In this document: positions 1 through 11,449 of the stretch, one piece after another
How positions within the stretch are numbered: position 1 is the first letter of the stretch
Layout of the letters: every line of letters starts with the position of its first letter
Source: Balaenoptera acutorostrata
Taxonomy: Eukaryota > Chordata > Mammalia > Artiodactyla > Balaenopteridae
Direction of reading: 5' to 3'
Length of the DNA stretch: 64,000 nt
NCBI RefSeq assembly: GCF_949987535.1
Contig: NC_080067.1
Coordinates: 9,365,654-9,429,653 of the forward strand
The notes under the pieces: generated by a model
Seen by the model: only the letters and a program-made list of their open reading frames with translations
Database searches by the model: none
What the model was told of the DNA's origin: nothing
Made by a program: the position numbers and the translations under genes

Positions 1-1490
1 GAGGTAGTTCAAGTTGCAAGAAAGGAGAGCAGTAAACAGAGGGGGAAGATGTGAGCCCCAGCCCCCTGAAATAGCAATCCCTCTCTCTCCCATAATCCAC
101 AGTGCCAGAGGAGATGCATGAAACCTGTGAAGGGTATTCTTCTATTGGTGTGGGTGAGTTTTATTTAAGAAAGAGGAAGGAAGGAGGGAAAGAAGGAAGG
201 AAGGAAAGGAGGGAGGGAGGGATGGAGGGAGGGAGGAAGGGAGGGAGGGAAGGGAAAAACAATATAGCATACCTAAGTGCCTCTCAAAACGTGAAAGATT
301 CCTGTTTAATTTTGTTTAAGTGTTCTGTGCTATCAGTTGCTGCTTGATTTAGATGGAAAGCAATTTCAGTGGTAAACTGAGCCCTTAAATGTAAGAAATC
401 ATTTCCATTTTTTTTCTCAGCTCCAATCCTAAATGCAAGCAGCCCCAGGGCGCCGGTGATGGGGAGGTGGAGCTGGGTGTGTGTGGGTTTCCACAGACCC
501 ACTTCCTCAGTGGCCCCATCTATACCACACCCTGAATCATAGCTCCTGGCTGCATGGACAGGTGCCATTAGAACCTGGATTTGAGAACAGATTCTCCTCC
601 TGTGATTCTTAAAATTCTACCTCAGAAGGATGTTGGACATTGCCTGAAAGAACCATGTGCTATTTAAAATAGTGAATTGGATCCTACATTATTTCTTTGT
701 TAACATTTTTTTAACTTAAAAATATTTAAAAATCAACTCCTCTTGCAGAATTGCCTTCTTCCTTTTGATGCTCATTTTTCTACTAAAGAAAAATCCTGCC
801 AACTTTTCATTACCCCTGGTAATGGAAGAGGGACATGGTGGGTAAGTTAAGTTTATACATAAGCCTAAATTCTCCTTCTATTCAACACTTTGAGCAAAAA
901 CTGTGACCAAAATGTGCAAAAACAAAAAACAAAACAAAACAGAGGATAGTAGATTGACTTGTGAGTCTCCCTGCAAGGCTAATAGAAGAACAGTGAGGAA
1001 GGAAATGTTTAAAAGTCAATAAGAAAATTATTGTATTAGTTAATGTTTCGAGAAGGTCACTTCTCTTGTGGATCCTGGAGAAAGTGACCATCAACAGAAT
1101 GCTCTGTAAATATCTTTGACTTGTCAAATATGCTGTAGCAAAGCTGTGCGTCACCTGTTATTAAAACACAGAATTCATTCCATCTGAGAGTTGGAGCAGG
1201 AGGTATGGGTCAGAGAATGGGTATACCAAATGGAATTCAAAAGAGTCTCACAAAATGTTTTCTCAAAGAACTTGGATTCAAACGGGGAAGCAAAATGAAT
1301 GCACATGAGTGGCTAGGCATGGTCCAACCAGTCTGAAATGTGGCCGTCATTCTAGACTTCACATCCTCCTTCCACACGTTTACTCTCTCACTAAGTTCTG
1401 TCATTTGACCACCTTAATATCTCTTGAACTTGTCACTCCTCTCCATTTTTGCTGCCGCATAGTATTAGTTGTGGCCCCTGTTGCCACTGA
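1..1490. other. Non-coding flank with purine-rich microsatellite
   Basis: I recognise no gene or repeat family here apart from the purine tract at 165-262, listed separately. Short open frames on both strands have low complexity or no recognisable domain. A short A/C-rich run lies near 919-941. Nothing else stands out. Confidence 0.5.
165..262 (+). repeat. GGAA/GGGA polypurine microsatellite
   Basis: This is almost pure purine on the + strand, built from GGAA, GGGA and AGGA units with few interruptions (one T, in GGATGG). The 81-residue open frame over it (102-347) is only Gly/Lys/Arg/Glu low complexity. It is a simple repeat, not a gene. Long homopurine tracts of this kind can adopt triplex (H-DNA) structure; that is general knowledge, not something shown here. 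Confidence 0.9.
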
Positions 1491-1499
1491 CCTGGGGGT

Positions 1500-1800
1500 C
1501 AGGATGGTCTCGGTCACACAGTGATAATGAACAACCCCCAAATCTCAGTGGCTTAACACAACAGAAGTTTCTTGCTCATGTGGCATAGCCAACCTGCATC
1601 ACCTGGAGCCCTGCTCACCGTCATCACCCAGGGACCCAGGCTGAGGAAGACACCATGATCACCAGGGCGGGGGTCAAAAGACAAGATGAATCACACACTG
1701 TATCTTAAAGTTTCCACCCAGAAATGACACATGACACCTCAGCTAACATTTCATTCACTGAAGCCTGTCTCACACAGCCACACCCAACCTCATAGGCAGC
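1500..1800 (+). repeat. Ancient interspersed repeat, four-copy family in this window
   Basis: Text such as 'aatctcagtggcttaacaca', followed by 'gggacccaggctgagga' and a tail with 'cacacccaacct', matches a common old mammalian repeat whose name I cannot give with confidence. Other diverged members lie at about 16255-16600, 44990-45300 and 62590-62880. All read in the + direction. It has no coding capacity. Confidence 0.5.
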
Positions 1801-2067
1801 CTGAGAGTGCAGTCATACTGTACACCCAGAAGAAAGAAAGCTGGAAATATTTGATGCAAAGCACCAATGACCACCACGTCTGGTTTAATCGAATCGCCGC
1901 TTAACCAGTCTTCCTGCTTTGCCTCCTCCAATTCATCCTCTCCACTGACTTCCCTTAAGTTCAAGTATGAATATCTGAGACATTACCACCTGCTGAAAAA
2001 TGTTTAATGACACATGTATCACCTGAGATTAAGCTAAAGTTGTTTGGATATTGAACAAGCACTTTTA

Positions 2068-2515
2068 AGTCTGGCCTTGGTCTCTCTTATATTTTCTTCC
2101 TCATCTCCTACCACCATTGAAACCGCCCCCATCTGTACCCAAAATAGCATAACTTCCAGCCACACAGAAGCACCAAAGTGACATGCCTCGTGTGACCTCT
2201 GCACTTTTACACGTGCTGTTTTCTCTCCCTCTGCTTAAAATTACCACCAACCTATTGCACCCTCTTCTTCATCCTCTGAGTCGTCTAAAATGTCACATTC
2301 TCTGGGGATACTTCCCTGACATCCCCAGATGGAGTTAAATTTTCTTCCTCTGCTCTCACGGTGTATCTACACACCTCTCAAGTGCACCGATTGCATGAGA
2401 GTTTGAGTTTCTCAACTAATAGATTTTTGAGACCCAAGGAGGAAATGGGCTGTGTTATTTATGGGACAGGCTTGACATATAATAGATTATTTGAACATGT
2501 TTGTTGGGTAAATGA
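2068..2515 (+). repeat. LINE-2 (L2) 3' region
   Basis: The order of motifs follows the L2 3' end. 'cctctgcacttttacacgtg' is the L2 'cctttgcac..gctgttcc' block. Next come a TGTCACATTCTC block, 'acttccctgac', and a tail ending in 'tttgttgggtaaatga', like the terminal L2 'atatttgttgaatgaatga'. It is diverged and non-coding. The left boundary is approximate. Confidence 0.7.
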
Positions 2516-2520
2516 AGTAA

Positions 2521-2563
2521 AACACACACACATACACACACACAGACACACACACACACACAC
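2521..2563 (+). repeat. (CA)n microsatellite
   Basis: This dinucleotide repeat is interrupted by CATACA and CAGACA. It directly follows the end of the L2 relic. The antisense reading gives a poly-Cys/Val open frame (2455-2670) that is an artefact of the repeat. Confidence 0.95.
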
Positions 2564-2639
2564 GAAATCAGGTTCCAAACTCTGATACTGATTCTAACAT
2601 CTATGGGAGTACTGAGTAAATGAAACACTAGTTTCCAAC

Positions 2640-4060
2640 CAAAAGTATATTCATTTTCTCTAATTTGCACATATGTGTTACAGAGCTGATATGTGGAGAA
2701 TAATTAATGTGCTTTTCTCCTTTGTCTTTTCAAGTACAGGTCCGTCACCTTAGTTGACTTAGGACATTTATCTTCCTAGGGAGAAAATGAGGACTGCTAA
2801 GCAGGGAACAGAAACAGAAAATAAGGTAATTTTTAGCTTCTGACGTTCAAATATAAGATTTTACAGCAAGAAAATCATCTTGCAAGTTAGGCAAGCTTGT
2901 ATTAAGAAAAAATTGTCTACGTTTAGCATATCAAAAGCCAGACCTGATGGGCTGGAGAGAAGTTCAAACAGGAAGAAGCAGAGAGAAAGTCTGTCCCTTT
3001 CCAACTCCAGGGGATTGTGGGTAGGCACAGAGTGAGCCGCTGGAGAGTCAGATCAGCAGATGCCTCCTGACCGAGTCTCCACAGCTCGACAAGGACAGGG
3101 AGAATTGTTCGAGAGCTGAGGATAATACTAAAGGCAGAAAGAAGATCTTCTTCTGATGTCCCTCCCTGCCAACCAACAGTCTAATTAGTATTCTGAGAGT
3201 AGGCCACTTTACAGATTATCTTCACTAATCTGGAATACAACCACACCAAAGTAAACCTGGCACCCAAGCATGGTGACAAAGCAGGAGGATCTGACATTTA
3301 TCTTCCCAAATCCGTGCTGTATGCACCAGCCCCAGAAATGGCTACAGTGTTTTCCCAAGGAGGTCATTGTAGCTGGTCTACTGTAGAAGAGGTTGTGCAG
3401 TGGACCCCCAAGGGCAGATCCCCACCAGAGCTCAGAGGAGTCGAACGTGAGCCTGGAGGAGATCAAGTCAGGCATGGCTAACCATCAGGAGCCAAAGAGA
3501 AGCCCATGGGTGCTGCAGATTCCAACAGCAGAGGCCAACCAACAGGACCAGTGGTCTATGATGACAAGACACAACCTCAGACATCAGTAAACTACATACC
3601 CACCATGCCCAAGGAGCAGGCTGGGGCACCAACCCTCTCCCCCCGAATGTTGGAGGTATGTAAATCCCACATCCTTCCCCCTATTCAGCTGGACATAGAC
3701 AGAAGAACATTGGAAAAAGAAGCAATTTTTAGAGAGACTGATAAAATTATTGCATCAGTCTGAGATTTAGAAAGGTAAATCAGACATTTAGTTAATATCT
3801 CTCACCTTCCAATGAGTGGGAGAATGTGAAGGACTCAGTTATTAAAACAAAAACATAAAGAAATGCTTCTTTGCTGCAGACCTGGTGTTAGCTTTGGAAC
3901 CCACTGTGTGGGAATATGTAAAGTTATATGTACACACTGGGCAGGCTATCCCTCCTATCCGAGTCCATAAAGGATTGGATAACATCTCTCTTTAACATAC
4001 CATTTGGACTCAGATGATTTACAGAAGGAAACTAAATTTCAAACATGATTCAGTCACATA
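2640..4060. other. Unrecognised sequence; possible decayed coding-like stretch at 3230-3765
   Basis: Between 3230 and 3765 several adjacent + strand frames are open and compositionally protein-like. One (3506-3763, 85 codons) ends in a charged stretch reading RRTLEKEAIFRETDKIIASV. I cannot assign it to a family and no poly(A) tail or target duplication frames it. A broken retrocopy is possible but unproven. The rest shows nothing I recognise. Confidence 0.25.
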
Positions 4061-4069
4061 TTTTTATTT

Positions 4070-4560
4070 CCTATAGTCTACACAATATTGGAGCCTGGAC
4101 ATATTGGTTGTGAAATTCAGTTAGCTCGGGGAATTGTCCTGGCAGAAAGTGGCAGCTAGTTCTTGTTATCTGTGGTAGAGATGCTGGTCCTTCCTCATGT
4201 CTGTTCTCTTCTTTCAGGCACCCTGGAGAATGACATTTTACGACCCCGTTATCATGCTGAAGGAACTGTGTAACTATTTTGGGCCAGTGGGTTGTGGAAA
4301 GTGTGGTGTAGTCCCTTCTGGGCAAAAGAGATGGGCATGGTCCTCCGCGTGTCTCTTCCTCTACCTCAGCCACTAGAGAAGACATATGTGCCGGATGGTG
4401 GGTCTGTAAGCTCTGTGTAGAAAAGAGACCCCAGCCCATGGGTGTGGGGCATGTGACTTGAATGAGAAATGAACTTTTGTTGTTCAAAAGGGTGAACTGG
4501 AGAATTGGAAGGGTGTTAGTTACCACAACATAATCTAAACCATCCTGACTAATATACTAT
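4070..4560 (+). repeat. Probable ancient interspersed repeat
   Basis: The segment ends with 'aaccatcctgactaatatac', like the termini of several old mammalian LTR or interspersed repeats ('..cctgactaatac'). It contains 'gggccagtgggttgtgg' and other phrases typical of such sequence. The 151-residue minus-strand open frame (4071-4526) lies almost exactly over it and has no domain I recognise, so I treat it as chance. The family is not named. Confidence 0.35.
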
Positions 4561-5635
4561 ATATAATATACATATTTTTTCAACATTTCTTAGTTTCTCA
4601 GACTGAAAAAATGATAAGAATCAGAGTTTTATAAGGAAAATGGAATGTGTATGAGGACAATGAGATACTTTAAGCTAATTAAAAGTGCAATGCAAATAAA
4701 ATCAACTTCCAAATGTACATAGTGAAGAAAGGGTAACCTGCTGTCCCCGATGTCTTGGTCACTGAAGCTCAGATATCTACCACTAAGACCAAAGCTTTCA
4801 AGATGGCCAATGTCCCTTTGCTTTCCTAAGCTTCACCTGCCTCACCCAGATATTAAATATGAACTGAAAATCATTGTCATATGAAAACACTCAACCTAGC
4901 TTCACAATGGCAAGGTGAGATTCCAAATATGGATGTGTTGTTAAGATGAAATACCAGTAGAATGTAGAACAAACCATACCATGATAGCCTGGCACATTCC
5001 AAAACGTTTTTCCTGAGCAAATGCTATTTCCTTGAGCTAGCTCTGTATACTCTGTAAAAAGGTATTGAATATCCTCTCAAAGGACACAAAAATATTCTTA
5101 CGTGAACTTAAAAGCATGGAACAATCTTTAGATATGTTTTTAATTGGGGAAATGAATAAAGAAAACACCCTTTAAAAAGCAATTCATGGAATTAGCAGTT
5201 GCCAAGAGGCAACAGCATGTTGGGTGCTGCACCCATGGCATGGTTCCAATAGTGTGGGCCATTTTGTGGCGTCAGGCTTGGACTCTTGTAGCAGAGATGT
5301 CATCGTTATGATCTATCAATAGACAGCTCACTCCATAAATATGCACATAAATTCAAAATCTCAGTGGTGGTATTATTATTCTAATGGAAATACTGTACAT
5401 CTTAAATCAGTGGAGGATTTAAGCATTTAATTTGGAAGTTAAGCTTCTGTGACAATGTAGGACTGCCTTGAAGCATCCCATTTACTCTGTGGCTCCTTCA
5501 TCTCTGATAATGGACCCTATTTTTGTGGTTACCCGAAAGCTGATTATGTTTAAGCCCTTTGGAAATCATTAATAGTCAATCACTTTGTTTTTGGTGGATC
5601 TTGGAGATGGTATCTTAGAGTATATAGTCACCCAT
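4561..5635. other. No recognised feature
   Basis: This is AT-rich non-coding sequence with no open frame of note. I see no repeat family that I can name, and no structured RNA or regulatory motif. Confidence 0.4.
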
Positions 5636-5639
5636 CTAC

Positions 5640-6075
5640 TCATTCATTCATTTACTCATTCAAGAAATATTTATTGAGTGCCTCCTATGTGTCCAAAACT
5701 GTGCTAAGCCCTGGGGATTCAGCAGTGAACAAAACAGACAAAAAAAAAATTTTTTTTAATTTACTTTATTGAAGTATAGTTGATTTACAATGTTGTGTTA
5801 ATGTCTACTGTACAGCAAAGTGATTCAGTTATACATATATATAGATTCTCTTTCATATTCTTTTCCATTATGGTTTATCACAAGATATTGAATATAGCTC
5901 CCTGTGCTATACAGTAGGACCTTGTTGTTTATCCAGTCTATATATACTAGCTTGTATCTGCTAATCCCAAACTCTCAGTCCATCCCTCCCCCATCGCCTC
6001 CCCCTTGGCAACCACAAGTCTGTTCTCTATGTCAAACAGACAAAAATTCTTGTGTTCATGGCACTTACGCTAAGG
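5640..6075 (-). repeat. LINE-2 3' end, antisense, split by an L1 insertion
   Basis: 'cattcattcatttactcatt' followed by 'atttattgagtgcctcctatgtg' and 'ctggggattcagcagtgaac' is the reverse complement of the L2 terminus. It resumes at 6047 with 'ttcttgtgttcatggcac', matching the L2 'cctgccctcatggagc' block. An L1 tail at 5745-6033 interrupts it. Confidence 0.8.
5745..6033 (-). mobile_element. 5'-truncated LINE-1 3' end inserted in L2
   Basis: Only L1 3'UTR is present, in reverse orientation: a T-rich stretch, then 'gaagtatagttgatttacaa', 'ttccctgtgctatacagtag' shared with the other L1 tails here (reverse complement seen at 28606, 42755, 52037), and the 'caagtctgttctct' block. The flanks carry the same 13-mer, aaacagacaaaaa, at 5732-5744 and 6034-6046. 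This is a target-site duplication showing the exact insertion point. Confidence 0.9.
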
Positions 6076-6187
6076 TGGGGCTGAGGGTCAGAAAGTCAGA
6101 GTCAAAGACTGGTTCTTCATTAACCAACTGGATCTCAGTTTCCTCAATGATAAAACCACAGGGCTGGAGGAAGTTCCCAACCTAAGG

Positions 6188-6300
6188 CACCACCCTAGAG
6201 GGTGTTTAGAAATATGTTGGGAGGTTTTTGTCATAATGACAACTGGGGGATGCTCTTAGCATTTTGTATCAAAGGCCAGAAATGTTAAATATCTTTAACA
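6188..6300 (+). repeat. MER20-like hAT transposon fragment
   Basis: 'ttgtcataatgacaactggg' followed by 'ggatgctcttagcattttg' matches the MER20 block 'ttgtcacaactggggg..gctactggcat'. It is short, diverged and non-coding. Confidence 0.55.
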
Positions 6301-7005
6301 CAGGATGGTCTCTCCCCATGAAATAATGTCCCTCCCCAAATGCAAATGAAATTCCCTTTAAAAAGTGCTTGATGTTTTCTAAGGTTCCTTCCATCTCCAA
6401 TAGCGTATAAATTTGAAAAATTGGCTTCTATCTCCTGTTGAAAAAAAAACAAGTAGGTGCTTGCTGTCTCGGAGGACACATCGAAGGAAGAGGAGTCCTG
6501 ATAATTCTTCATTTCTCTTGGATCTTCTAACTGAAAGTATAAACCTAGAGTCTTGTGAAAATGAAAACACAAGCCAAAGACACATTTTCTCATTCCAAGA
6601 ACAGATTCTCATCAGAAAGGTGTCTGGATTTTTTTTCTCCAAAAAGAAAATACAGTTAAGAATCTCTTAGAACCTTGAGACAACTGAGAGCATTCTCTAT
6701 TAAAAGACATGCCCTCCTCACACCACACACCCAGGAGCATAAATTAACCTGGAATCTGAGTCCATCCTGAACAGAATTTTGTGGCTTAATTTCCCAACTT
6801 GATCTTAGAACCACTCTCCAGCTCTTCCTGAACCACAGTAGATAATTTCAGTGTTTTCTCAGCATTAATCTATTTATGGTGCCTAATATCTACAAATGAG
6901 TTCTGTGATGACCTCACGTGCTTCCCCTTCTCAAGCTGTTCTTCTGTGCAGATTTTGTTCATTTTCTTAGGAGAAAAAAATATTAAGGGAAATCAATTGA
7001 GGGGG
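6301..7005. other. No recognised feature
   Basis: Overlapping open frames on both strands at 6285-6670 share no domain that I recognise and are typical of chance frames. I see no repeat or RNA gene. Confidence 0.4.
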
Positions 7006-7009
7006 AGGG

Positions 7010-7091
7010 CTGAAAATCTGCATTTCTAACGAATTCCTAGGTGATAGTGATACTGCAGTTGCTGATGCTGAACCCCACTTTGAGAACTACG
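7010..7091 (-). repeat. MER5A-like hAT-Charlie fragment
   Basis: 'aaaatctgcatttctaacga' through 'ctgaaccccactttgagaac' follows the MER5A order of 'aatctgcattttaacaag..gtgattctgatgc..tttgagaaccac'. The family is an ancient non-autonomous DNA transposon. Confidence 0.65.
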
Positions 7092-8235
7092 AGATGAGAC
7101 AGTTTCTTTTAAGTACTTTCTGGGCTGAACACATGTCAAAGTTATTCTGTAGCTGTAGCTTGCAGGAACGGATTCCAAGTATGACCCTGTTTTTGATGCC
7201 TGACTTTGGTACCAAAATTTGTCAAATATTGAAACTCATAGTTCTCACTCGGGGTGGCTGATGGCCACTGATTACTAACACAACAACAACAAATTGCATC
7301 AGCGGTGTCTGTACTCAGCCCAACAGAGGAGCAAGTTTTAGAGGTAACAGTGAGAATTTCCTAGATTTCACGCCCTTTTAAAATAGCTCTTCCTATCTGT
7401 TCCCTAACTGAACCAAATCTGGAGAATTGAATTTAAACTTGGCACTGTGGAATCTGGCATGAAGGCATAGTTAATAATTAAAACCAACACTCCCCACAAA
7501 TTGATCTGATTCTGGTTGAATTTGACAGTGATGGGGTTTTTACAAGGTCAGATTGCCCTTCAGGATACCCTGGGACAGCTGCCATTGACCTAGGGCAATC
7601 TGAACTTCCTAAAGTCAGGATGTACTGTGGCACAGATTCAGAAGACTTGGTATAAGGACTTAGGTAGAGTTTTAACTCAGACACTTTCTGCCAGTAATAA
7701 TGAGTCAGTGATTTGAACTCTCTGAAGGTTCCTTATCCGTAGAATTGGGAGAGGAAAACTTGCTCCAAGGCTGATTGTGAGGACTTAATAAATTACTCAC
7801 ACAAAAGAACCTTGTATACAAGGCAAGCTTTTAATAGTAAGTCCTATACACGGATGAGTCATAGGAAATAGTCATGTTTTGTTTATACCTGAAACTTCAT
7901 GCAGCAGCCTAAACAAGTTAGAATTTTCTGAATGGAATTTGTGGACAGGTATCCACAAAAAAATAAAGATGGGTTTATTTTTTTAAATGTAGGCTAACTA
8001 TATCTACAAACTTTAACAAGACATTCCATCTGATTAGAGATGCAAGTGATTTTCTGGTCTCTGGGCATTCATATAGTTTCTCTTGTCTTTTTAATACACA
8101 TATACATACCCTGCAGTGTTTCTAAAATCCCCAGGGTGCAGGAAGGTGTCATCCACCAGTGTCACATCTAAAGTAAGTGTGCATGTTTGACATACAGTGA
8201 CTGAGAAATGTATTTATGCTTTACATCATATAGTT
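7092..8235. other. No recognised gene; one stem-loop
   Basis: This is unrecognised non-coding sequence. A 12-bp inverted repeat (tcagattgccct at 7548-7559 and its complement at 7592-7603) encloses a 32-nt loop. It may be chance or a relic of a small inverted-repeat element. Confidence 0.4.
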
Positions 8236-8239
8236 TTCA

Positions 8240-9885
8240 ACTTTGAAAAAGAAGTGCAAGGTAGAGGGACTCACACTATGTGATTTAAGATTTACTATAA
8301 AGCTACAGTAATCAAAACAGTGTGGTATTGAAGACAGAATAGACATATAGATCAATGGAACAGACCAGAAAGTGCAGAAATAGACCCATATATATGTCAA
8401 TTGATTTTTGAGAAAAGCAAAAGGGTGAATAATTTAATGGAGAAAGGATGATGTTTCAACAATTGGTACCAGAACAACTGGACCCATATAGAAAACAAAC
8501 CAGAACAATACAAAACCTTGATCTGTACCTTGTACTGTATATAAAAATCAACTCAAAATGGATCACAGACCTAAATGTAAAATTTTAAACTATGAAACCT
8601 CTAGAACATAACACAGGAGTAAATATTTGTGTTCCATGAAGCAAAGATTTCTTAGATATAACATCGAAAACATGAACTATAAAATTTTTACAAATTGACT
8701 TTATCGAAGTCAATTGATAAATTGAACTTCCTCAAACTAAGAAATTCTGCTCTTTTAAAGATACTGTTGAGAGAATTAAACGGTAAGCTACAGACTTGGA
8801 GAAAATATTTTTCTCAAATTGCATATCTGATTAAGGACTTGTATCCTGGATGTATATTTTTTAAACTCTCAAAACTGAATAATAAGAAAACAACAACCCA
8901 ATTTTTAAAAATGGACAAAACATTTGAACAGAAACTTCCCTACAAAAATGTATAAATGGCAAATAAACACATGAAAAGATGCTTAAAATCATTCACTGGA
9001 GAAATACAAGTTAAAATCATAATGAGAAATCACTGCACACTTACTAGAAAGGCTAAAATTAAAATCCCCCAAATCCAACAATACCAAGTGTTGACAAGGA
9101 TGTGGAACTGCTGGAACTTTCATCATTGACGGTAGGAATGCAAACTGGTATAGCCACTTGGAAAAGCATTTGGCCATTTCTTATAAAGATAAATACATAC
9201 TTACCATATGACCCAGCAATCGCATTCCTAAGCATTTACCCAAGTGAAATAAAAACTTATGTCCACACAAAAACCTGTTTATGAATGTTCAGAGCATCTT
9301 ACTTATAATTGCTCAAACCTGGAAACAACCCAAATGTCTCTCAACTGGGTAGTGGATAAAAGAGTGTGAGAGATCTATACAATGGAATACTATTTAACAA
9401 CAAGGAATAAATGACTGATATACACACAGTATGGATGACTCTCAAATATGTTAAGGTAAATGACAGTAGCCAGGCCCAAAAGTCTACCTACTGTATTATT
9501 CCACTTATATGACAATTTTTTTGTTTGTTTTGGCTGCACTGCATGTGGGATCTTAGTTCCCCGACCAGGGATCGAACCCATGTTCCCTGCATTGGAAGGG
9601 CAGAGTGTTAACCACTGGACCACCAGAGAAGTCCCCATATGACACTCTTGAAAAGACAAAACAATAGAGACAGAAAATAGATCAGGGATTGCCAAGGGAT
9701 GAGTGTGGGTGATGGGTTGTCTGCAAAGAGGCCACGTATGGAGAATTATTTTAGAATGATAAAATTATTCTATACTTTTATTACAAAGATGGTTATATAA
9801 CTATATTTTTGTCAAATCTTGCAGAACTATACACTAAAATGTTCATTTTACTGTACATAAATTATACCTCATTAAAAATGAAGAA
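8240..9885 (+). mobile_element. Old LINE-1 fragment (ORF2 3' part and 3'UTR)
   Basis: The text follows L1 ORF2 DNA: 'ctacagtaatcaaaacagtg', 'atagatcaatggaacagacc', 'atggatcacagacctaaatg', 'ccatatgacccagcaatcgc' and 'caatggaatactatttaac'. It ends with 'ctgtacataaattatacctc' and an A-rich tail, as in mid-age L1M subfamilies. Many stops and indels mean no usable frame. The CHR-like SINE at 9515-9636 splits it, so the SINE is younger. Confidence 0.85.
9515..9636 (-). mobile_element. CHR-like tRNA-derived SINE fragment, antisense
   Basis: Reading the minus strand gives 'ggggacttctctggtggtcc', an internal promoter-like 'gggttcgatccctggtcggg', and a 3' T-rich tail on the + side. This is the head of the cetartiodactyl CHR SINE. 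An 8-bp direct repeat, atatgaca, flanks it at 9507-9514 and 9637-9644. It lies inside an old L1. Confidence 0.85.
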
Positions 9886-10385
9886 AGACAATATATCATT
9901 CCATTTTCAAATGTAAGATTATGTTAACTATTGAACATGTCTTAAAAGTGTACATTTTCTTTTTCACCTTCTTCTGGGATAATAACACAGTCTAGTATAA
10001 ATAGGCATGGGCATTGAACCAGATGGAGAATTGGTGAGTCAGTGGTAATGATGTCTCCCCCTGCCTTCCGGTGACAGCTCTTTGTAAACCATACAGTTCT
10101 GGAATAAATTAGCAGATGTGAATTAATCATTGACCTTCACCCATCCAACCCAGAACTTCACGTAAGAACCAAGCTATGCCCAGCAGGCAGCAGAACTCAG
10201 AAAGCACGTTTGCTCCCTGACTTGGAGCTGGGCTGAGATCACAGCCACTGACTGCTTAGAAGTCTGGAAAACAGTAGTCAGGTGCCCCACCCAGGTAGAT
10301 GCCACTGGTGTGTTAGGTTTTAATGACACGTATCCCTTTTGAAGCTATTTCAGTGCTAAGAAATAGGGAAGTGATGGAAATAATA
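9886..10385. other. No recognised feature
   Basis: Non-coding sequence; no repeat, RNA gene or credible frame recognised. Confidence 0.4.
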
Positions 10386-10394
10386 ATACTAGTA

Positions 10395-10610
10395 ATCACT
10401 AGTGTTTATTGAGCCCTTATATCCTTGTGCTTTACACATATGATCTTATTTAATCTGTCAGATGGATGTGAGTATAATCTACTCCTCATAAATATGGAAA
10501 ACAAGCCATAGAGAAGTTAAGTAGGTGTCCCCAAGTCACACACTTAGTATATGGTGCAGCCTGTATTTGGACCTGGGCTCTGAATACAGTCCTCTTAACC
10601 AAGGGAAGGA
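10395..10610 (-). repeat. MIR SINE, antisense
   Basis: The order is 'gtttattgagcccttatatc', 'tttacacatatgatcttatt', 'gagaagttaagtaggtg', 'caagtcacacacttagta' and 'gacctgggctctgaatac'. This is the reverse complement of the MIR tRNA-derived body and tail. Confidence 0.8.
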
Positions 10611-11445
10611 AAATAAGAAAGTCACTTTTGTCTTTTCATTCTGTAAACAGTTTTAAAGTGTTCATGGAGGTGCCTGAAAAGCCTGTACAGCCAATTCTAA
10701 TGGCTCCCAACCCTTAATATTAATGTCATATAGACGTGTATGTAGACTTTAATTTAAAATCCCTCCCTTGCCCTCCTCCTCTGTGGTACTGTTCATCTCC
10801 CCCCATGCAACAGCCACATGGTTTACCAGGCTGGGGAGCTAACATTTGCATAATAACTTAAGATCTCACAAGCCCTCTATTTATCGGGCAACAATGTTAC
10901 CCAAAATAACTGCACCCGTAACTAAAGATGGGGAAGCCAAAGGTGGGGGGAGAATCTGTCAATATGTTTGGAAATGACCATATAGAGCTGGTTGGTGGAA
11001 AGGTTTAACTCTCTGAAGTCACATCTTTGGGATATTTGGAATAAACAAGCACCCACTGAGCCATCCTACAGGAGGCTGCAGAACTTGGATTGGAGCCAAG
11101 AGTGGGGAGATGGTGCAGGGTTTCAGTGCTACGTTACCCACACGGGGCACTTTGCAGCGGCAGCTACGACAGGGAGAAATGGAAAGAGAGGTGCGCATCA
11201 CAATGACCTGCTGAAAGGAAGCTGCAGGCATCCTTCTGGAGCTCAAAGTACTCAAAGGGCCCTTGTTTTTCCTCACTGTTCTTAGGTTCCCAACATTGAC
11301 ACTGAGTGTCCCCACAGGACTTCCCAGAAGGCCAGCAGAGTGAACATAAATGCTCACTACTGATGTGCTTGCCCACACATTCCAAGAAGACATGTGGCCA
11401 GAAAAAGCGGCAAACTGTAGAGCAATATTTCAGAGAAAAAAAAAA
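10611..11445. other. No recognised gene
   Basis: A 124-codon minus-strand frame (11019-11393) and overlapping + strand frames show no known domain and mutually shadow one another. I do not support a gene. A short T/C-rich block sits near 10760-10800. Confidence 0.35.
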
Positions 11446-11449
11446 CAAA

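Noticed and set aside
2521..2563. Cys/Val-rich small protein
   Set aside because: It is the translation of a (CA)n repeat.
4071..4526. 151-codon minus-strand frame
   Set aside because: It coincides with a probable ancient repeat, and no domain is recognised.
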